Origin: Sva-07 sp963716235
Lineage (GTDB): Bacteria; Actinomycetota; Acidimicrobiia; Acidimicrobiales; Ilumatobacteraceae
DNA: 64,000 bases
Direction: 5' to 3'
Assembly (NCBI GenBank): GCA_963716235.1
Contig: CAVQTE010000028.1
Coordinates: 116,134 to 180,133 of the forward strand
Shown here: positions 1-7,824 of the stretch, one piece after another
Numbering within the stretch: the first letter of the stretch is position 1
How the letters are laid out: each line of letters starts with the position of its first letter
Translations under genes and position numbers: made by a program
Notes under the pieces: model-generated
The model's database searches: none
The model's input: the letters and a program-made list of their open reading frames with translations, nothing else
What the model was told of the DNA's origin: nothing

Positions 1-818
1 ATGTCACCACCATCGGGCTGTGCAACGTGCCGTGGACGATCAAGGCTGTCGTGGCGCGTTCATTGCGTGTCGACCCGGCGGCGGTCGAGTTCGACTACGT
101 CGGTCTCAACCACCTCAGCTGGGTGCGTGGTGTCACCGTCGACGGGCTCGACCGCACCGCCGAGGTACTCGCCGGATTGCGTCAACGGGTCGCCGAACGT
201 CTCGACCGTGGCGACACCGGCGCCGACGAACCCGACTGGACGCCCGAGGCGATCGACACGCTCGGCGCGATCCCGAACTCGTACCTGCGCTACTACTACG
301 AGACCGACGCGTGGGTGCGTCATCAGGCGTCGAACCCCACGCGGGCGTCGGCGGTGATGGCGATCGAGGACGCGTTGCTCGATCGATACGCGAATCCTGA
401 TCTCGCCGAGAAGCCCGCCGAGTTGTCCGAGCGTGGCGGTGCCTACTACTCGGAAGCAGCAGCTGCCCTGATGGCCGACATCGCATCCGACGCCGGCAGC
501 GTGCACGTCGTCAACACCCCCAACCGCGGTGCGATCCCCGACCTCGGTGACGACGTCGTGGTCGAGGTGTCGGCTCGCGTCGACGCCGATCGGATCGAAC
601 CGCTCGAGGTGGCCGAGTTGCGCCCCGACGTCGATGCGTTGGTGCGCACGGTGAAGGATTTCGAACTCCTGACGGTGCAGGCGGCGGTCGGTGGTGATGC
701 CGATGCGGCGATCCGGGCGTTGGTGACGAACCCGCTCGGCCCGTCGATCTCCGACGCCCCAGCACTGTGGGCGCGGTTGAAGGAACTCAACGCGGGTTGG
801 TTGGGCAAGCTCGGATGA
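1..818 (+). CDS. Glycoside hydrolase family 4 enzyme (6-phospho-beta-glucosidase type), 5' partial
   Basis: This is the C-terminal part of a GH4 hydrolase, the NAD- and metal-dependent family that cleaves phosphorylated disaccharides in the cytoplasm. Read in from the left edge in frame 3, it opens with GLCNVPW, the Cys segment that binds metal in GH4. About 25 residues on comes FDYVGLNHLSWV, carrying the metal-ligand His. The N-terminal NAD-binding fold lies outside the window. The C-terminal half (EVSARVDADRIEPLEVAELRP region) matches the family's substrate-binding lobe. The TGA at 816-818 overlaps the ATG of the following sugar kinase, so the two are probably co-transcribed. The substrate is not deducible from sequence; a phosphorylated amino-sugar or beta-glucoside is plausible given the neighbour. 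Confidence 0.85.
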   Translation, partial: VTTIGLCNVPWTIKAVVARSLRVDPAAVEFDYVGLNHLSWVRGVTVDGLDRTAEVLAGLRQRVAERLDRGDTGADEPDWTPEAIDTLGAIPNSYLRYYYETDAWVRHQASNPTRASAVMAIEDALLDRYANPDLAEKPAELSERGGAYYSEAAAALMADIASDAGSVHVVNTPNRGAIPDLGDDVVVEVSARVDADRIEPLEVAELRPDVDALVRTVKDFELLTVQAAVGGDADAAIRALVTNPLGPSISDAPALWARLKELNAGWLGKLG

Positions 819-1766
819 GTGATCGCGGCATCGTCCTCGGCGTCGACGGCGGTGGGACCACGACCGACGTCGTGGTGGCTGATCTCGCGGGGGAAGTCCT
901 GGCGTCGGTGACCACCGGTGGCACGAACCACGAGAGCATCGGCGTCGAGCAGATGACAGAGGTGCTCGCTGCGGCGATCGACCAGGCGCTGGTCATCGCG
1001 GGGTCGACCAGCGACGGGGTGGCGGCGTCGGTGTTCGGGCTCGCCGGTGTCGACTGGCCGAGTGATGTCGAGGCGGTCGACGGCGCACTCGGCGGCCTTG
1101 GGCTGGGTGGGAGGCGGCTCGTGGTCAACGATTCCCGGATCGCACTTCGCGCCGGGTGTTCGCAGCCGTGGGGCATCGTGTCGAGTGTCGGCACGGGCTC
1201 GGTGACTGCCGGCCTGAGTCGAGATGGGGAGTGGTTCCGCTCGATGGCGGTCGGGTGGGGTGAGCCGAGTGGTGCATCGACGCTCGTTCGCGAGTCGCTC
1301 CACGCGATCGCAGCGGAGTATCACCGCACCGCCCCGGCCACGTCGTTGACGGCACTGTACCTCGAGGCACTCGATCAGCCGGATGTGCCGTCGATGTTCG
1401 AGGCGATCACACGTCGCCGCCTCCGGGTCGGCAGTCACCGGGCACCTCTCACCACGCGTGCTGCGGAGGGCGGTGATGCCGTTCGCGCGAACCATCGTCG
1501 TCACGATGGCGACACAGCAGGCCGAGATGGGGACCGGCGTCGCCCGGCACCTCGACCTGATCGATGACGAGTTCGAGCTGGTCACGTCCGGTGGCGTACA
1601 CGCCGGCAGTGAGCTCTTCTCGCAGACGTTCGCCGAGACGGTGGCTGCCCACTGCCGCGGTGCGACGATCGTGCCACTCGTCGAGATGCCGGCGGTCGGA
1701 GCCGTCACGCTCGCACTCGACCTGGTCGCCGGGCCGGCCCGGACAGACGTGGAGGCGGCGACATGA
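815..1766 (+). pseudogene. N-acetylglucosamine kinase-like BadF/BadG-family ATPase, frameshifted
   Basis: ATP-dependent sugar kinase of the ASKHA fold (N-acetylglucosamine kinase-like). The N-terminal phosphate-1 loop is visible as VLGVDGGGTTTDVVVAD, and the second glycine motif as SSVGTGSV. The first part reads in frame from ATG 815 to about 1487 (up to TRAAEGGDAVR). The rest continues one frame over (RTIVVTMATQQAEMG, then FELVTSGGVHAGS) to a TGA at 1764-1766. A single-nucleotide indel near 1480-1492 therefore splits an otherwise complete gene of about 317 codons. Both halves are well conserved, so this may be an assembly error or recent decay. The start codon overlaps the stop of the GH4 gene, suggesting an amino-sugar salvage operon. 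Confidence 0.75.
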
Positions 1767-1781
1767 GGATCGCAGTGGCTG

Positions 1782-2264
1782 GTGGACCCTACGATCGGTG
1801 ACGTGGATCGCCGGACGGTGGGGTGGGCGTTCGTTGCCGGGCAGGTCGTGGTACTCGTCGCGTTGGTGCTGCTGCCGGGGCGAAATGACTGGCCGACGCC
1901 GCCGTGGGTCCGGACGGCCGGCCAGGTACTCGTGATCGCGGGATTCGTCCTGATGATCGCGGCCTCGCTCCGCCTCGGGCGTGGGCTGACCGCAACGCCC
2001 GTCCCGAACGCCCGCGGCCAGCTGATCACCCGTGGGCTCTACCGCTACGTGCGGCATCCGATCTACACAGGCGTGCTGTTGATCGTCGCTGGCTTGACGC
2101 TGCGGTCGGGGAGTGTCGTCACACTGGCGGTGGCGGTGGTGACCGTCGTGTTCTTCGATCGCAAGGCCCGTTGGGAGGAGGCGCGACTTCGTGAGCGTTA
2201 CCCGGGTTACGCCGAGTACGCATCCCACACGCCCCGCTTCGTGCCCGGATGGCCGACGCACTGA
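1782..2264 (+). CDS. Isoprenylcysteine carboxyl methyltransferase/PEMT-family membrane protein
   Basis: Small integral membrane methyltransferase of about 160 residues, in the ICMT/phospholipid methyltransferase family. Hydrophobic stretches lie at roughly residues 14-33, 45-62 and 95-125. The family signature is clear: GLYRYVRHPIYTGVLL, followed by the acidic RWEEARLRERYPGYAEY segment and a C-terminal SHTPRFVPG. In characterised relatives this part binds S-adenosylmethionine. The GTG at 1782 is the longest start; a second GTG at 1803 (VDRRTVGWAF) is equally plausible. It follows the kinase by 15 nt and converges on the amidase. The substrate is unknown; bacterial homologues are rarely characterised. 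Confidence 0.8.
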   Translation: MDPTIGDVDRRTVGWAFVAGQVVVLVALVLLPGRNDWPTPPWVRTAGQVLVIAGFVLMIAASLRLGRGLTATPVPNARGQLITRGLYRYVRHPIYTGVLLIVAGLTLRSGSVVTLAVAVVTVVFFDRKARWEEARLRERYPGYAEYASHTPRFVPGWPTH

Positions 2265-2288
2265 CCGGCAGGTGATGGAAGGGCGACG

Positions 2289-3683
2289 TCAGGCGAAGCC
2301 GGGCGCGTGGAGTGGCCAGGGGGCGGATTGTTCGAAGATGCGCGCGAGGCGCAGGCAGATGTCTTCGCGATGGCGCCGTGCGGTGATCATCAGCCCGATC
2401 GGCAGGCCGTCCACGGTGAGGCCGGCAGGCACGGTGATCGCCGGCAGGTTGGCGACGTTCGCGAACATCGTCAGCAACGCGGCCGTGCCTGCATGACACC
2501 GCTGGCCGCCGACCGTCGTCGGCATCGGGCCTTCCGCAGCGAATGGCGGGCACGGATTGGTCGGCGTGATCAGCACGTCGATGTCGGCGAACAGTGCGGC
2601 CACCTGCATCTCGAGGCCCTGGCGTGCAGCCTCGACCTTCGCGAACTGCGGCAGTGTCACGTCCTTGTTGCGCCGCCAGCCACCGACGACCAACGGGTCG
2701 AGTTCGTCGAGGCGATCCTCCCAGTCGGCGGGTACGTCGACGAACTGGTCGGCCGACTCCATGAATGCGTAGATGCGGATGAAATCGTCGATCTGTACGT
2801 CGACGCCCGTGTCGACCAGTTCGGCTGCCTCGATCAGCGTGTCGCTCGCACGGTGGGTGATCGACTCGACCTCGGGGTCCATCGTGACGAAGCCGAGGTC
2901 CGCCGACCACGCGGCGCGTAGTCCTGCGACGTCGAGGTCGTCGATCGTGGTGGCGTAGCTGATGCCCGGCGCGGGGACCGACGTGCGGTCGCGCATGTCG
3001 GGGCCGACGGCGAGGTCGAAGAGCAACGCAGTGTCGGCGATGGTGGTGGCGAGCGCGAAGTTGACGGCGTTCTGCGCGTGGCGGGTGACGCCGAACGTGG
3101 GGATGCGACCGTAGGTGGGTTTGAGGCCGGGGAGGCCGCACGAGGCGGCCGGCCCGCGGATCGATCCGCCGCCGTCGCTGGCCGTTCCGAACGGGATCGC
3201 GCCGGCCGCGATCGACGCGGCGGCTCCGCCACTCGATCCGCCCGGGGTGCGTTCGGTGTTCCAGGGGTTTCGGGTCACGCCGTGGAGTGGGCTGGCGGTG
3301 TAGCCGAATGCCCCGAACTCGGGGGCGGCGGTCTTGCCGACGGGGATCGCCCCGGCGGCGCGGAAGCGGGCGACGTGGATGTCGTCGCGGTCGGCGGGTG
3401 GAGCGTCGGCGTACCAGCGTGACCCGCGGGTGGTGGGCATGCCCGCACAGTCCTCGAGGTCCTTCACCCCGAACGGCACCCCGGCGAGCGGCCCGAGTGG
3501 TTCACCCGCGCCCCGGGCGCGGTCGACGTCGTCGGCGGCGGCGAGTGCACCCTCGGCGTCGACGTGCACGAACGCGTTCAGCGCGTCCTGGGTCGCCGCG
3601 ATCCGGTCGAGCGACTCCTGTACGACCTCCCGTGCCGACACGTCCCCGCTGCGTATGCGCTCCGCCGTCATCCGAACGTCCAT
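2289..3683 (-). CDS. Amidase signature-family enzyme
   Basis: Cytoplasmic amidase of 464 residues with the complete Ser-cisSer-Lys triad of the amidase signature family: Lys74 in GVPFGVKDLE, the Ser pair at 150-151 in TPGGSSGGAAAS, and Ser174 in SDGGGSIRGPA. Downstream features (GLKPTYGRIPTFG; the C-terminal PAITVPAGLTVDGLPIGLMI) also fit. The start is the ATG at 3681-3683 (MDVRMTAERI). The open frame runs further upstream, but that part reads through a palindromic repeat and has non-protein composition. It could act on amides or serve in a GatA-like role; no GatC or GatB lies nearby, so a catabolic amidase is more likely. It converges with the methyltransferase, 24 nt apart. Confidence 0.88.
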   Translation of the reverse strand: MDVRMTAERIRSGDVSAREVVQESLDRIAATQDALNAFVHVDAEGALAAADDVDRARGAGEPLGPLAGVPFGVKDLEDCAGMPTTRGSRWYADAPPADRDDIHVARFRAAGAIPVGKTAAPEFGAFGYTASPLHGVTRNPWNTERTPGGSSGGAAASIAAGAIPFGTASDGGGSIRGPAASCGLPGLKPTYGRIPTFGVTRHAQNAVNFALATTIADTALLFDLAVGPDMRDRTSVPAPGISYATTIDDLDVAGLRAAWSADLGFVTMDPEVESITHRASDTLIEAAELVDTGVDVQIDDFIRIYAFMESADQFVDVPADWEDRLDELDPLVVGGWRRNKDVTLPQFAKVEAARQGLEMQVAALFADIDVLITPTNPCPPFAAEGPMPTTVGGQRCHAGTAALLTMFANVANLPAITVPAGLTVDGLPIGLMITARRHREDICLRLARIFEQSAPWPLHAPGFA

Positions 3684-3731
3684 CCCGCCAATGGTACGCA
3701 CCCCTCCCACCCCCACTCCCCACCCCACCCG

Positions 3732-3781
3732 GTTTGCGTGACGGTTCCGTTGGGACGGGCCAACAGAACCGTCACGCAAAC
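3732..3781. repeat. Palindromic hairpin element, family A copy 1
   Basis: A 50-nt inverted repeat. The 16-nt outer arms at 3732-3747 and 3766-3781 pair perfectly (GTTTGCGTGACGGTTC with its complement). After one C.A mismatch they continue as GTTGG/CCAAC around a 6-nt GACGGG loop. It lies upstream of the amidase start and just beyond the stop of the PIG-L gene, so it could act as a terminator, though there is no T-tract. A related copy with different arms lies at 4554-4603. Confidence 0.85.
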
Positions 3782-3800
3782 ATGGGGGAGGGAAGCGGGG

Positions 3801-4514
3801 TCAGTGACGCCGGGCGATGCCGACGTGGAGGGCAGAGGTCGGTACGACCCGGAACACCTCCGCGTGGGTCGCTGCATCGGTCGCGTTCGCTCGCTCGTAG
3901 CGATCCAGCGCGGCGTGCAATCCGACGAGATCGTCGGCGGTGAACTGCGCCCGATAGCAGTCGAGCGCGGCGTGTCGCTCGGACTGGACATGTGAAGTGT
4001 CGACGATGTCGTTCGGCTCGACGGTGTAGTAATAGGCGATCTTCGCCACACCGAAGGCACGATCTCCTGACTCTCGCCGCACCCGCGGGAGGCCGCTCAA
4101 CAGCACCGCCTCGCTCACCGCTGCGGCGGTGACCAGGTGATCCTGGTGAGCCTCGTCGGGGAGTGCAGGATCGATCGTCAGCACCAGGTCGGGGCGGAAT
4201 TCGCGGATCAGATCGATGATCTGGTCGCGCAGCGCCACACGGTCGAGCCCGGCGGCGTCGGGCCAGCCGAGGTCGACGAATCGGCTCACACCGACGATCG
4301 TCCCCGCCTCCCTCGCTTCGTCGAAGAGCTGGCGCCGGACGACATCGTCGGCCAGGTCGGGGTCGAGCACGCCTGCCATGTCGTCGGTGACGGTCACGTA
4401 GCAGACCTCAGCGCCGGCTCGGGCGAGCAGGGTTAAGGTGCCGGCGCACCCGATGTCGTTGTCGTCGTAGTGCGGCTGCACCGCCAACACCCGACGTGCA
4501 TCGAGGATCCCCAT
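3801..4514 (-). CDS. PIG-L family LmbE-like deacetylase
   Basis: Zinc-dependent deacetylase of 237 residues. It starts at ATG 4512-4514 (MGILDARRVLAVQPHYDDND). The metal site of the PIG-L/MshB/LmbE family is recognisable: HYDDNDIGCAG near the N-terminus replaces the usual HPDDE, and DEAHQDHLVTAAAV in the middle carries the second His pair. Family members remove N-acetyl groups from amino sugars, such as mycothiol precursors or glycolipids. The Tyr in the first motif (HYDD rather than HPDD) is a common variant. The gene sits alone, bracketed by two related palindromic elements at 3732-3781 and 4554-4603. Confidence 0.82.
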   Translation of the reverse strand: MGILDARRVLAVQPHYDDNDIGCAGTLTLLARAGAEVCYVTVTDDMAGVLDPDLADDVVRRQLFDEAREAGTIVGVSRFVDLGWPDAAGLDRVALRDQIIDLIREFRPDLVLTIDPALPDEAHQDHLVTAAAVSEAVLLSGLPRVRRESGDRAFGVAKIAYYYTVEPNDIVDTSHVQSERHAALDCYRAQFTADDLVGLHAALDRYERANATDAATHAEVFRVVPTSALHVGIARRH

Positions 4515-4553
4515 CCCGTCGACCGTACCCGCAACCACCCATTCCCCCATTCC

Positions 4554-4603
4554 GTTTGCGTTGCAGTTCGGTTGGGACGGGCCAACCGAACTGCAACGCA
4601 AAC
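4554..4603. repeat. Palindromic hairpin element, family A copy 2
   Basis: A perfect 22-bp inverted repeat (arms 4554-4575 and 4582-4603) around the same 6-nt GACGGG loop as the copy at 3732-3781. The inner GTTGG/CCAAC and outer GTTTGCG/CGCAAAC are shared. The middle of the stem differs (TTGCAGTTCG against TGACGGTTCC), yet both arms changed together so pairing is preserved. It lies 40 nt upstream of the PIG-L start. Confidence 0.88.
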
Positions 4604-4717
4604 CGGGTGCGAGCGGTGCGAATCGGGGGGTTTCGGACGGAATGGGCGGGTCTTGAGCGCTGTGCACCACCTTCCACCTGGGCGACATCTGCGCGCCATC
4701 TGTTGTTCAGATTGCTG

Positions 4718-4870
4718 ATGCGTCTTCGTCGCCGGAACGTCGACGACGACGAACCATTCGTCGTCGCACCCGATGGCGGCGGTGGGTCCGCCATCGAGGA
4801 GGAACTCCTCGTCGGCCCGCGACGATCCGGTTCCGGAGTTCGCGTCCTGATCGGTGGCGTGACCACATGA
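4718..4870 (+). CDS. Possible small hypothetical protein (50 aa)
   Basis: A 50-codon open frame from ATG 4718 to TGA 4868-4870. It has a basic start (MRLRRRN), an acidic stretch and a Gly-rich middle. No family is recognised. The only support is its stop, which overlaps the ATG of the next small ORF (ATGA at 4867), a coupling common in this genome. Upstream of it (4604-4717) lies slightly AT-richer DNA with no other feature. It may be spurious. Confidence 0.3.
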   Translation: MRLRRRNVDDDEPFVVAPDGGGGSAIEEELLVGPRRSGSGVRVLIGGVTT

Positions 4871-5190
4871 CCACCATGCCCTCAAGGTCGAACGGAATCT
4901 GCCGATGTACGCGCATGGCGACCGACCAACTCCCGTCCCGTCCTTGGGTCACCTGGCGTGCGCACGCGTGGTGGGCGGCGCTCGTACTGGTGCCGTTCCT
5001 GGTGCCTCACGCCGTCATGACGCTCGGCACCGACAGCGAGAAGGCGGGATCGACCCTCGTGGTGTACGGCCCATTCATCGCATCGGTCTGGATTGTCGGC
5101 CATCTCACCCTGCACCATCTCCGCCGACCTCGGCCGCACGATGTGACGAACCCGGCCTGGCTCCCTCAGGAATCCAGGCTCGGGAAGTAG
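4867..5190 (+). CDS. Small two-helix membrane protein, unknown function
   Basis: A 107-residue frame, or 91 residues if ATG 4915 (MATDQLPSRPWV) is used; the later start gives a cleaner protein. Two hydrophobic segments are visible: AWWAALVLVPFLVPHAVM and VVYGPFIASVWIVGHLTL. A basic loop, HLRRPRPH, follows. No family is recognised. Its 3' end overlaps the 3' end of the heliorhodopsin gene by 25 nt on the opposite strand, so the two transcripts would be partly complementary. Whether it has any link to the rhodopsin is open. Confidence 0.5.
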   Translation: MTTMPSRSNGICRCTRMATDQLPSRPWVTWRAHAWWAALVLVPFLVPHAVMTLGTDSEKAGSTLVVYGPFIASVWIVGHLTLHHLRRPRPHDVTNPAWLPQESRLGK

Positions 5191-5960
5191 ATCTGCCAGG
5201 CGAGGAGTGACTTCGCAGCCAAACTGAGGACCAGGTAGGCCTTCTCGCCATAGATGTAGTCCTTCCACCGGCCGACGCCTCGGTACTGCAACCACTGGTT
5301 CGCGCCGAAGCTGAAGAACAGCACGAACTGGACGATCACGATGCCGTAGACGAAGCCGGGCACGGTCTCGGAGCCGATGATCTGCACGGCGATGGCGATC
5401 CACGGCGCGATGCCGGCGATCGTGCCGAACCAGAACGGCATCATCGTGGTGGTGGCCCGCCCCGGCGGGTTCATGCGCTCCTGGAGCCAGCCGAACAGGA
5501 TCATCGCCACGTTCGCCCCGGCGACTGCGATCACCGACGTGATGTTGGTGATGCCGCTGTAGAAGCCGATCAGCAGCACCATGATCGTTGCGCTGACCGA
5601 GTACTCCACCCAGCGGAACCGGTTGATCCCGCGGCGTAGATCTCTTTCGTACGTGCCTCTCGCCACGGTCGCCGTCACGAGATGGTCGATCGCAGCGAGC
5701 GCCAGGAACACGGCGATCGCCACACCGATGCGCACGTCGAACAGCGGCTCGGCCGTCGGCACCAGCGTGCCGGGCGGGCCTTCGGGGAACGTCGAGACCA
5801 CCTGGATCACGAAGTCGCCCGACAGCACCAGGATCAGCACCGCCTGGATGGCGTGGAGCCCGGTCAGCCCGAGGTTCCAGCTCCGCAGGTTGGCGAGCCG
5901 CTCCGGCGTGACGCCCGTTGCCGTCGGAGTGGCGGCAGGCGGTTCGATGGTCGCAGTCAT
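5166..5960 (-). CDS. Heliorhodopsin
   Basis: Seven-helix retinal protein of 264 residues, starting at ATG 5958-5960 (MTATIEPPAA). Hallmarks of the heliorhodopsin family, which inserts with inverted topology relative to type-1 rhodopsins, are all present: LRSWNLGLTGLHAIQAV in helix A, FDVRIGVAIAVFLALAAIDH in helix B, RWVEYS with the predicted counterion Glu119 in helix C, the NPPGR loop after GWLQE, and the Schiff-base Lys250 in LSLAAKSLLAWQ of helix G. Heliorhodopsins show slow photocycles without clear ion pumping and are thought to be light sensors or enzyme regulators. No retinal-synthesis gene (brp/blh, crt) is in the window. It is divergent from the formylglycine-generating enzyme, 51 nt apart. 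Confidence 0.95.
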   Translation of the reverse strand: MTATIEPPAATPTATGVTPERLANLRSWNLGLTGLHAIQAVLILVLSGDFVIQVVSTFPEGPPGTLVPTAEPLFDVRIGVAIAVFLALAAIDHLVTATVARGTYERDLRRGINRFRWVEYSVSATIMVLLIGFYSGITNITSVIAVAGANVAMILFGWLQERMNPPGRATTTMMPFWFGTIAGIAPWIAIAVQIIGSETVPGFVYGIVIVQFVLFFSFGANQWLQYRGVGRWKDYIYGEKAYLVLSLAAKSLLAWQIYFPSLDS

Positions 5961-6011
5961 GGTCTGAGCCTCCCATGGGTTCGCGATCTCGAACGTGTCA
6001 AGCTGGCATCG

Positions 6012-7103
6012 ATGAGTGCGTGTTGCTCCCCGTCGAACGATCGACCGTCCGCGTCGCGGACCGACCCGCCCGATGGCGACGCGTCCGGTGGTCGCACGTC
6101 CAGCGGCGCGGCGTCGCCGATCGACGTGGAACTGCTCGAGCTTGCCGGCGGGAGGTTCTGGATGGGTGCGCCGGCGGGGGACGGGTATGCCGACGACGGC
6201 GAAGGGCCGGTCCACGAAGTGCTCGTCTCGGCGTTCGCGATCGCTCCCACGACGGTGACCAACGCCGAGTTCGCTGCCTTCTGCGACGCCACCGGGTACG
6301 TCACCCTGGCCGAGGCCGACCGGTGGTCGTTCGTGTTCGCGGGGCTGCTGCCCGACGACTTCCCACCCACCCGGGCCGTCGCCGCGGCACCCTGGTGGCG
6401 GCAGGTGGAGGGCGCCGACTGGCGTCATCCGGCCGGGCCCCACACGACGTTCACCGATGTGCTCGACCATCCCGTCATCCACGTCACGTGGGACGACGCG
6501 ATGGCCTACTGCCGCTGGAGCGGCACCCGGCTACCGACCGAGGCCGAATGGGAGTACGCCGCACGTGGCGGTCTCGACCGCAAGCGGTTCCCGTGGGGCG
6601 ACGACCTCGAACCCGGCGGCGAGCACCTGATGAACGTGTTCCAGGGGACGTTCCCGGCGGAGAACACGGCCGCCGACGGGTTCGCCGGGACCGCGCCGGT
6701 GCGGTCGTTCCCACCCAACGGGTACGGGCTGTACGAGATGACCGGCAACGTGTGGGAGTGGTGTGCGGACTGGTTCTCGCCCGGCACCTACCGCGAGAGC
6801 GAGAAGAAGTCGCCCCGGGCGAACCCGGCAGGCCCACCCGGTGGCACGCACCGAGTGATGCGCGGCGGCTCGTATCTCTGCCACGACTCGTACTGCACCC
6901 GCTACCGCGTCGGCGCCCGCAGCGCCAACACCCCCGACAGCGCCACCGGCAACATCGGCTTCCGCGTCCGCGAGGTGAAACGTTCAGCGAGCGGACGTCA
7001 CTGGGAGCAGTGTGGCAGCATGGTTCCCAATGCCGACGCCACCATCGACTCGGTCAGGCAGGAGCGTGCTGCCGTGACAGGACTTCGATCAGGGCTTGAC
7101 TAA
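6012..7103 (+). CDS. Formylglycine-generating enzyme (sulfatase-modifying factor)
   Basis: Copper-dependent oxidase that converts the active-site Cys of type I sulfatases to formylglycine. The start is ATG 6012 (MSACCSPSND), giving 363 residues. The FGE-sulfatase domain runs from LLELAGGRFWMGAPAGDGY to about residue 322 and shows TRLPTEAEWEYAARGG, GYGLYEMTGNVWEWCADWF and MRGGSYLCHDSYCTRYR; Cys290 and Cys295 of the last motif match the catalytic pair. A further 41 residues after NIGFRVREV look unrelated to the domain. A sulfatase with the cognate CxPxR motif is encoded at 27.0-28.6 kb. The gene is divergent from heliorhodopsin. Confidence 0.93.
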   Translation: MSACCSPSNDRPSASRTDPPDGDASGGRTSSGAASPIDVELLELAGGRFWMGAPAGDGYADDGEGPVHEVLVSAFAIAPTTVTNAEFAAFCDATGYVTLAEADRWSFVFAGLLPDDFPPTRAVAAAPWWRQVEGADWRHPAGPHTTFTDVLDHPVIHVTWDDAMAYCRWSGTRLPTEAEWEYAARGGLDRKRFPWGDDLEPGGEHLMNVFQGTFPAENTAADGFAGTAPVRSFPPNGYGLYEMTGNVWEWCADWFSPGTYRESEKKSPRANPAGPPGGTHRVMRGGSYLCHDSYCTRYRVGARSANTPDSATGNIGFRVREVKRSASGRHWEQCGSMVPNADATIDSVRQERAAVTGLRSGLD

Positions 7104-7214
7104 TGGCGGGCGCCAAAGTCGACATCATCGCGTATACGGCGATGGCAATTCGCACATCGCCCCAGGACCGGGCGGACTGCTCGGATCGAACAACACGAAG
7201 GACATTGGGTGGCG

Positions 7215-7277
7215 GTGAGCGATACGCCGATCACCGATGACGACATCTTCGATCTCGTCGACTCGATTCGGCGGTGA
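7215..7277 (+). pseudogene. Remnant of a VapB-like antitoxin (3' end)
   Basis: A short frame ending VSDTPITDDDIFDLVDSIRR then TGA. The last residues resemble the tail of antitoxins that precede PIN toxins, and the stop overlaps the GTG of the PIN fragment (GTGA), as in intact vapBC pairs. Reading upstream in this frame gives no convincing DNA-binding domain, so only the tail survives. Confidence 0.4.
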
Positions 7278-7513
7278 GCGGCTGGCTCGCCGACACGAGC
7301 GTGGCGGTTCCGGCGATCATGGGTGGTCACCCCGCCCACGCCGTGAGCGAGGCTGCAGTCTGGAAGCGTGACGTGTCCGTCGCAGCTCACTCCGCCCTGG
7401 AGACATACTCCGTGTTGACCGCGGCTTCCCGGTCGATGCCCGGGCCTCGGCGCCATCGGACTGGCGGCTCCAGATCGTCAGGCAGACTGGAGTATCGGCA
7501 ACGTCGCCGATGA
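7274..7513 (+). pseudogene. Truncated VapC-like PIN-domain toxin
   Basis: The N-terminal portion reads MSGWLADTSVAVPAIMGGHP, containing the first catalytic Asp of PIN ribonucleases, and then AHSALETYSVLTA, the second conserved segment with Glu. After about residue 50 the protein loses all PIN character. A neighbouring frame offers a continuation (RGFPVDARAS) and then degenerates, and the later Asp residues of the active site are absent. Together with the overlapping antitoxin tail this looks like a decayed toxin-antitoxin module. Confidence 0.5.
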
Positions 7514-7824
7514 TCGTGGGCTGCCACGAAACCGATGCGGGCTGTCGGAGATTTGTGGTCGATTAGCTCGCCGAGTCGGCGAGTTCGGGCGGTCGAGCGG
7601 GTGAGGAATCATCCGACAGTGACGTCATCGCAATCACATGTCGTTGTGCGAACGATCACGGGTCCTGCTGAACGCGGGACCGTCGGGCCGCTGCGACTTA
7701 TTCGTCGATTTGAGTCGTCGCCGCATGACTTCGTGTTTTGACGGGTTGCATTCCGCACGACGTACGAGGTCGTTGCGAATCTGGTGCCGATGACGACAGA
7801 TCGTGGGCTAGCCAGTGCGACCGG
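7514..7824. other. Intergenic region without recognisable gene
   Basis: About 310 bp between the PIN remnant and the end of selO. It is less GC-rich than its surroundings, particularly around 7690-7740. A 68-codon frame at 7535-7741 has no protein-like composition or family resemblance. No strong hairpin or repeat was noticed. Confidence 0.4.

Noticed and set aside
1763..1801. A 12-codon frame MRIAVAGGPYDR overlapping the kinase stop
   Set aside because: The start resembles the opening of a Rossmann-type protein, but it ends after 12 codons with no continuation in another frame that I could find. Too short to call.
446..2029. A 527-codon minus-strand open frame across the GH4 and kinase genes
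   Set aside because: It is the antisense of recognised genes. Its product is rich in Arg, Ser, Thr and Pro with no domain, as usual for shadow frames in GC-rich DNA.
4433..4885. A 150-codon minus-strand frame upstream of the PIG-L gene
   Set aside because: It reads through the palindrome at 4554-4603 and has no family resemblance. The PIG-L start is well placed at 4514.
7535..7741. A 68-codon frame in the selO-FGE spacer
   Set aside because: Composition is not protein-like, there is no ribosome-binding site and no neighbour coupling.
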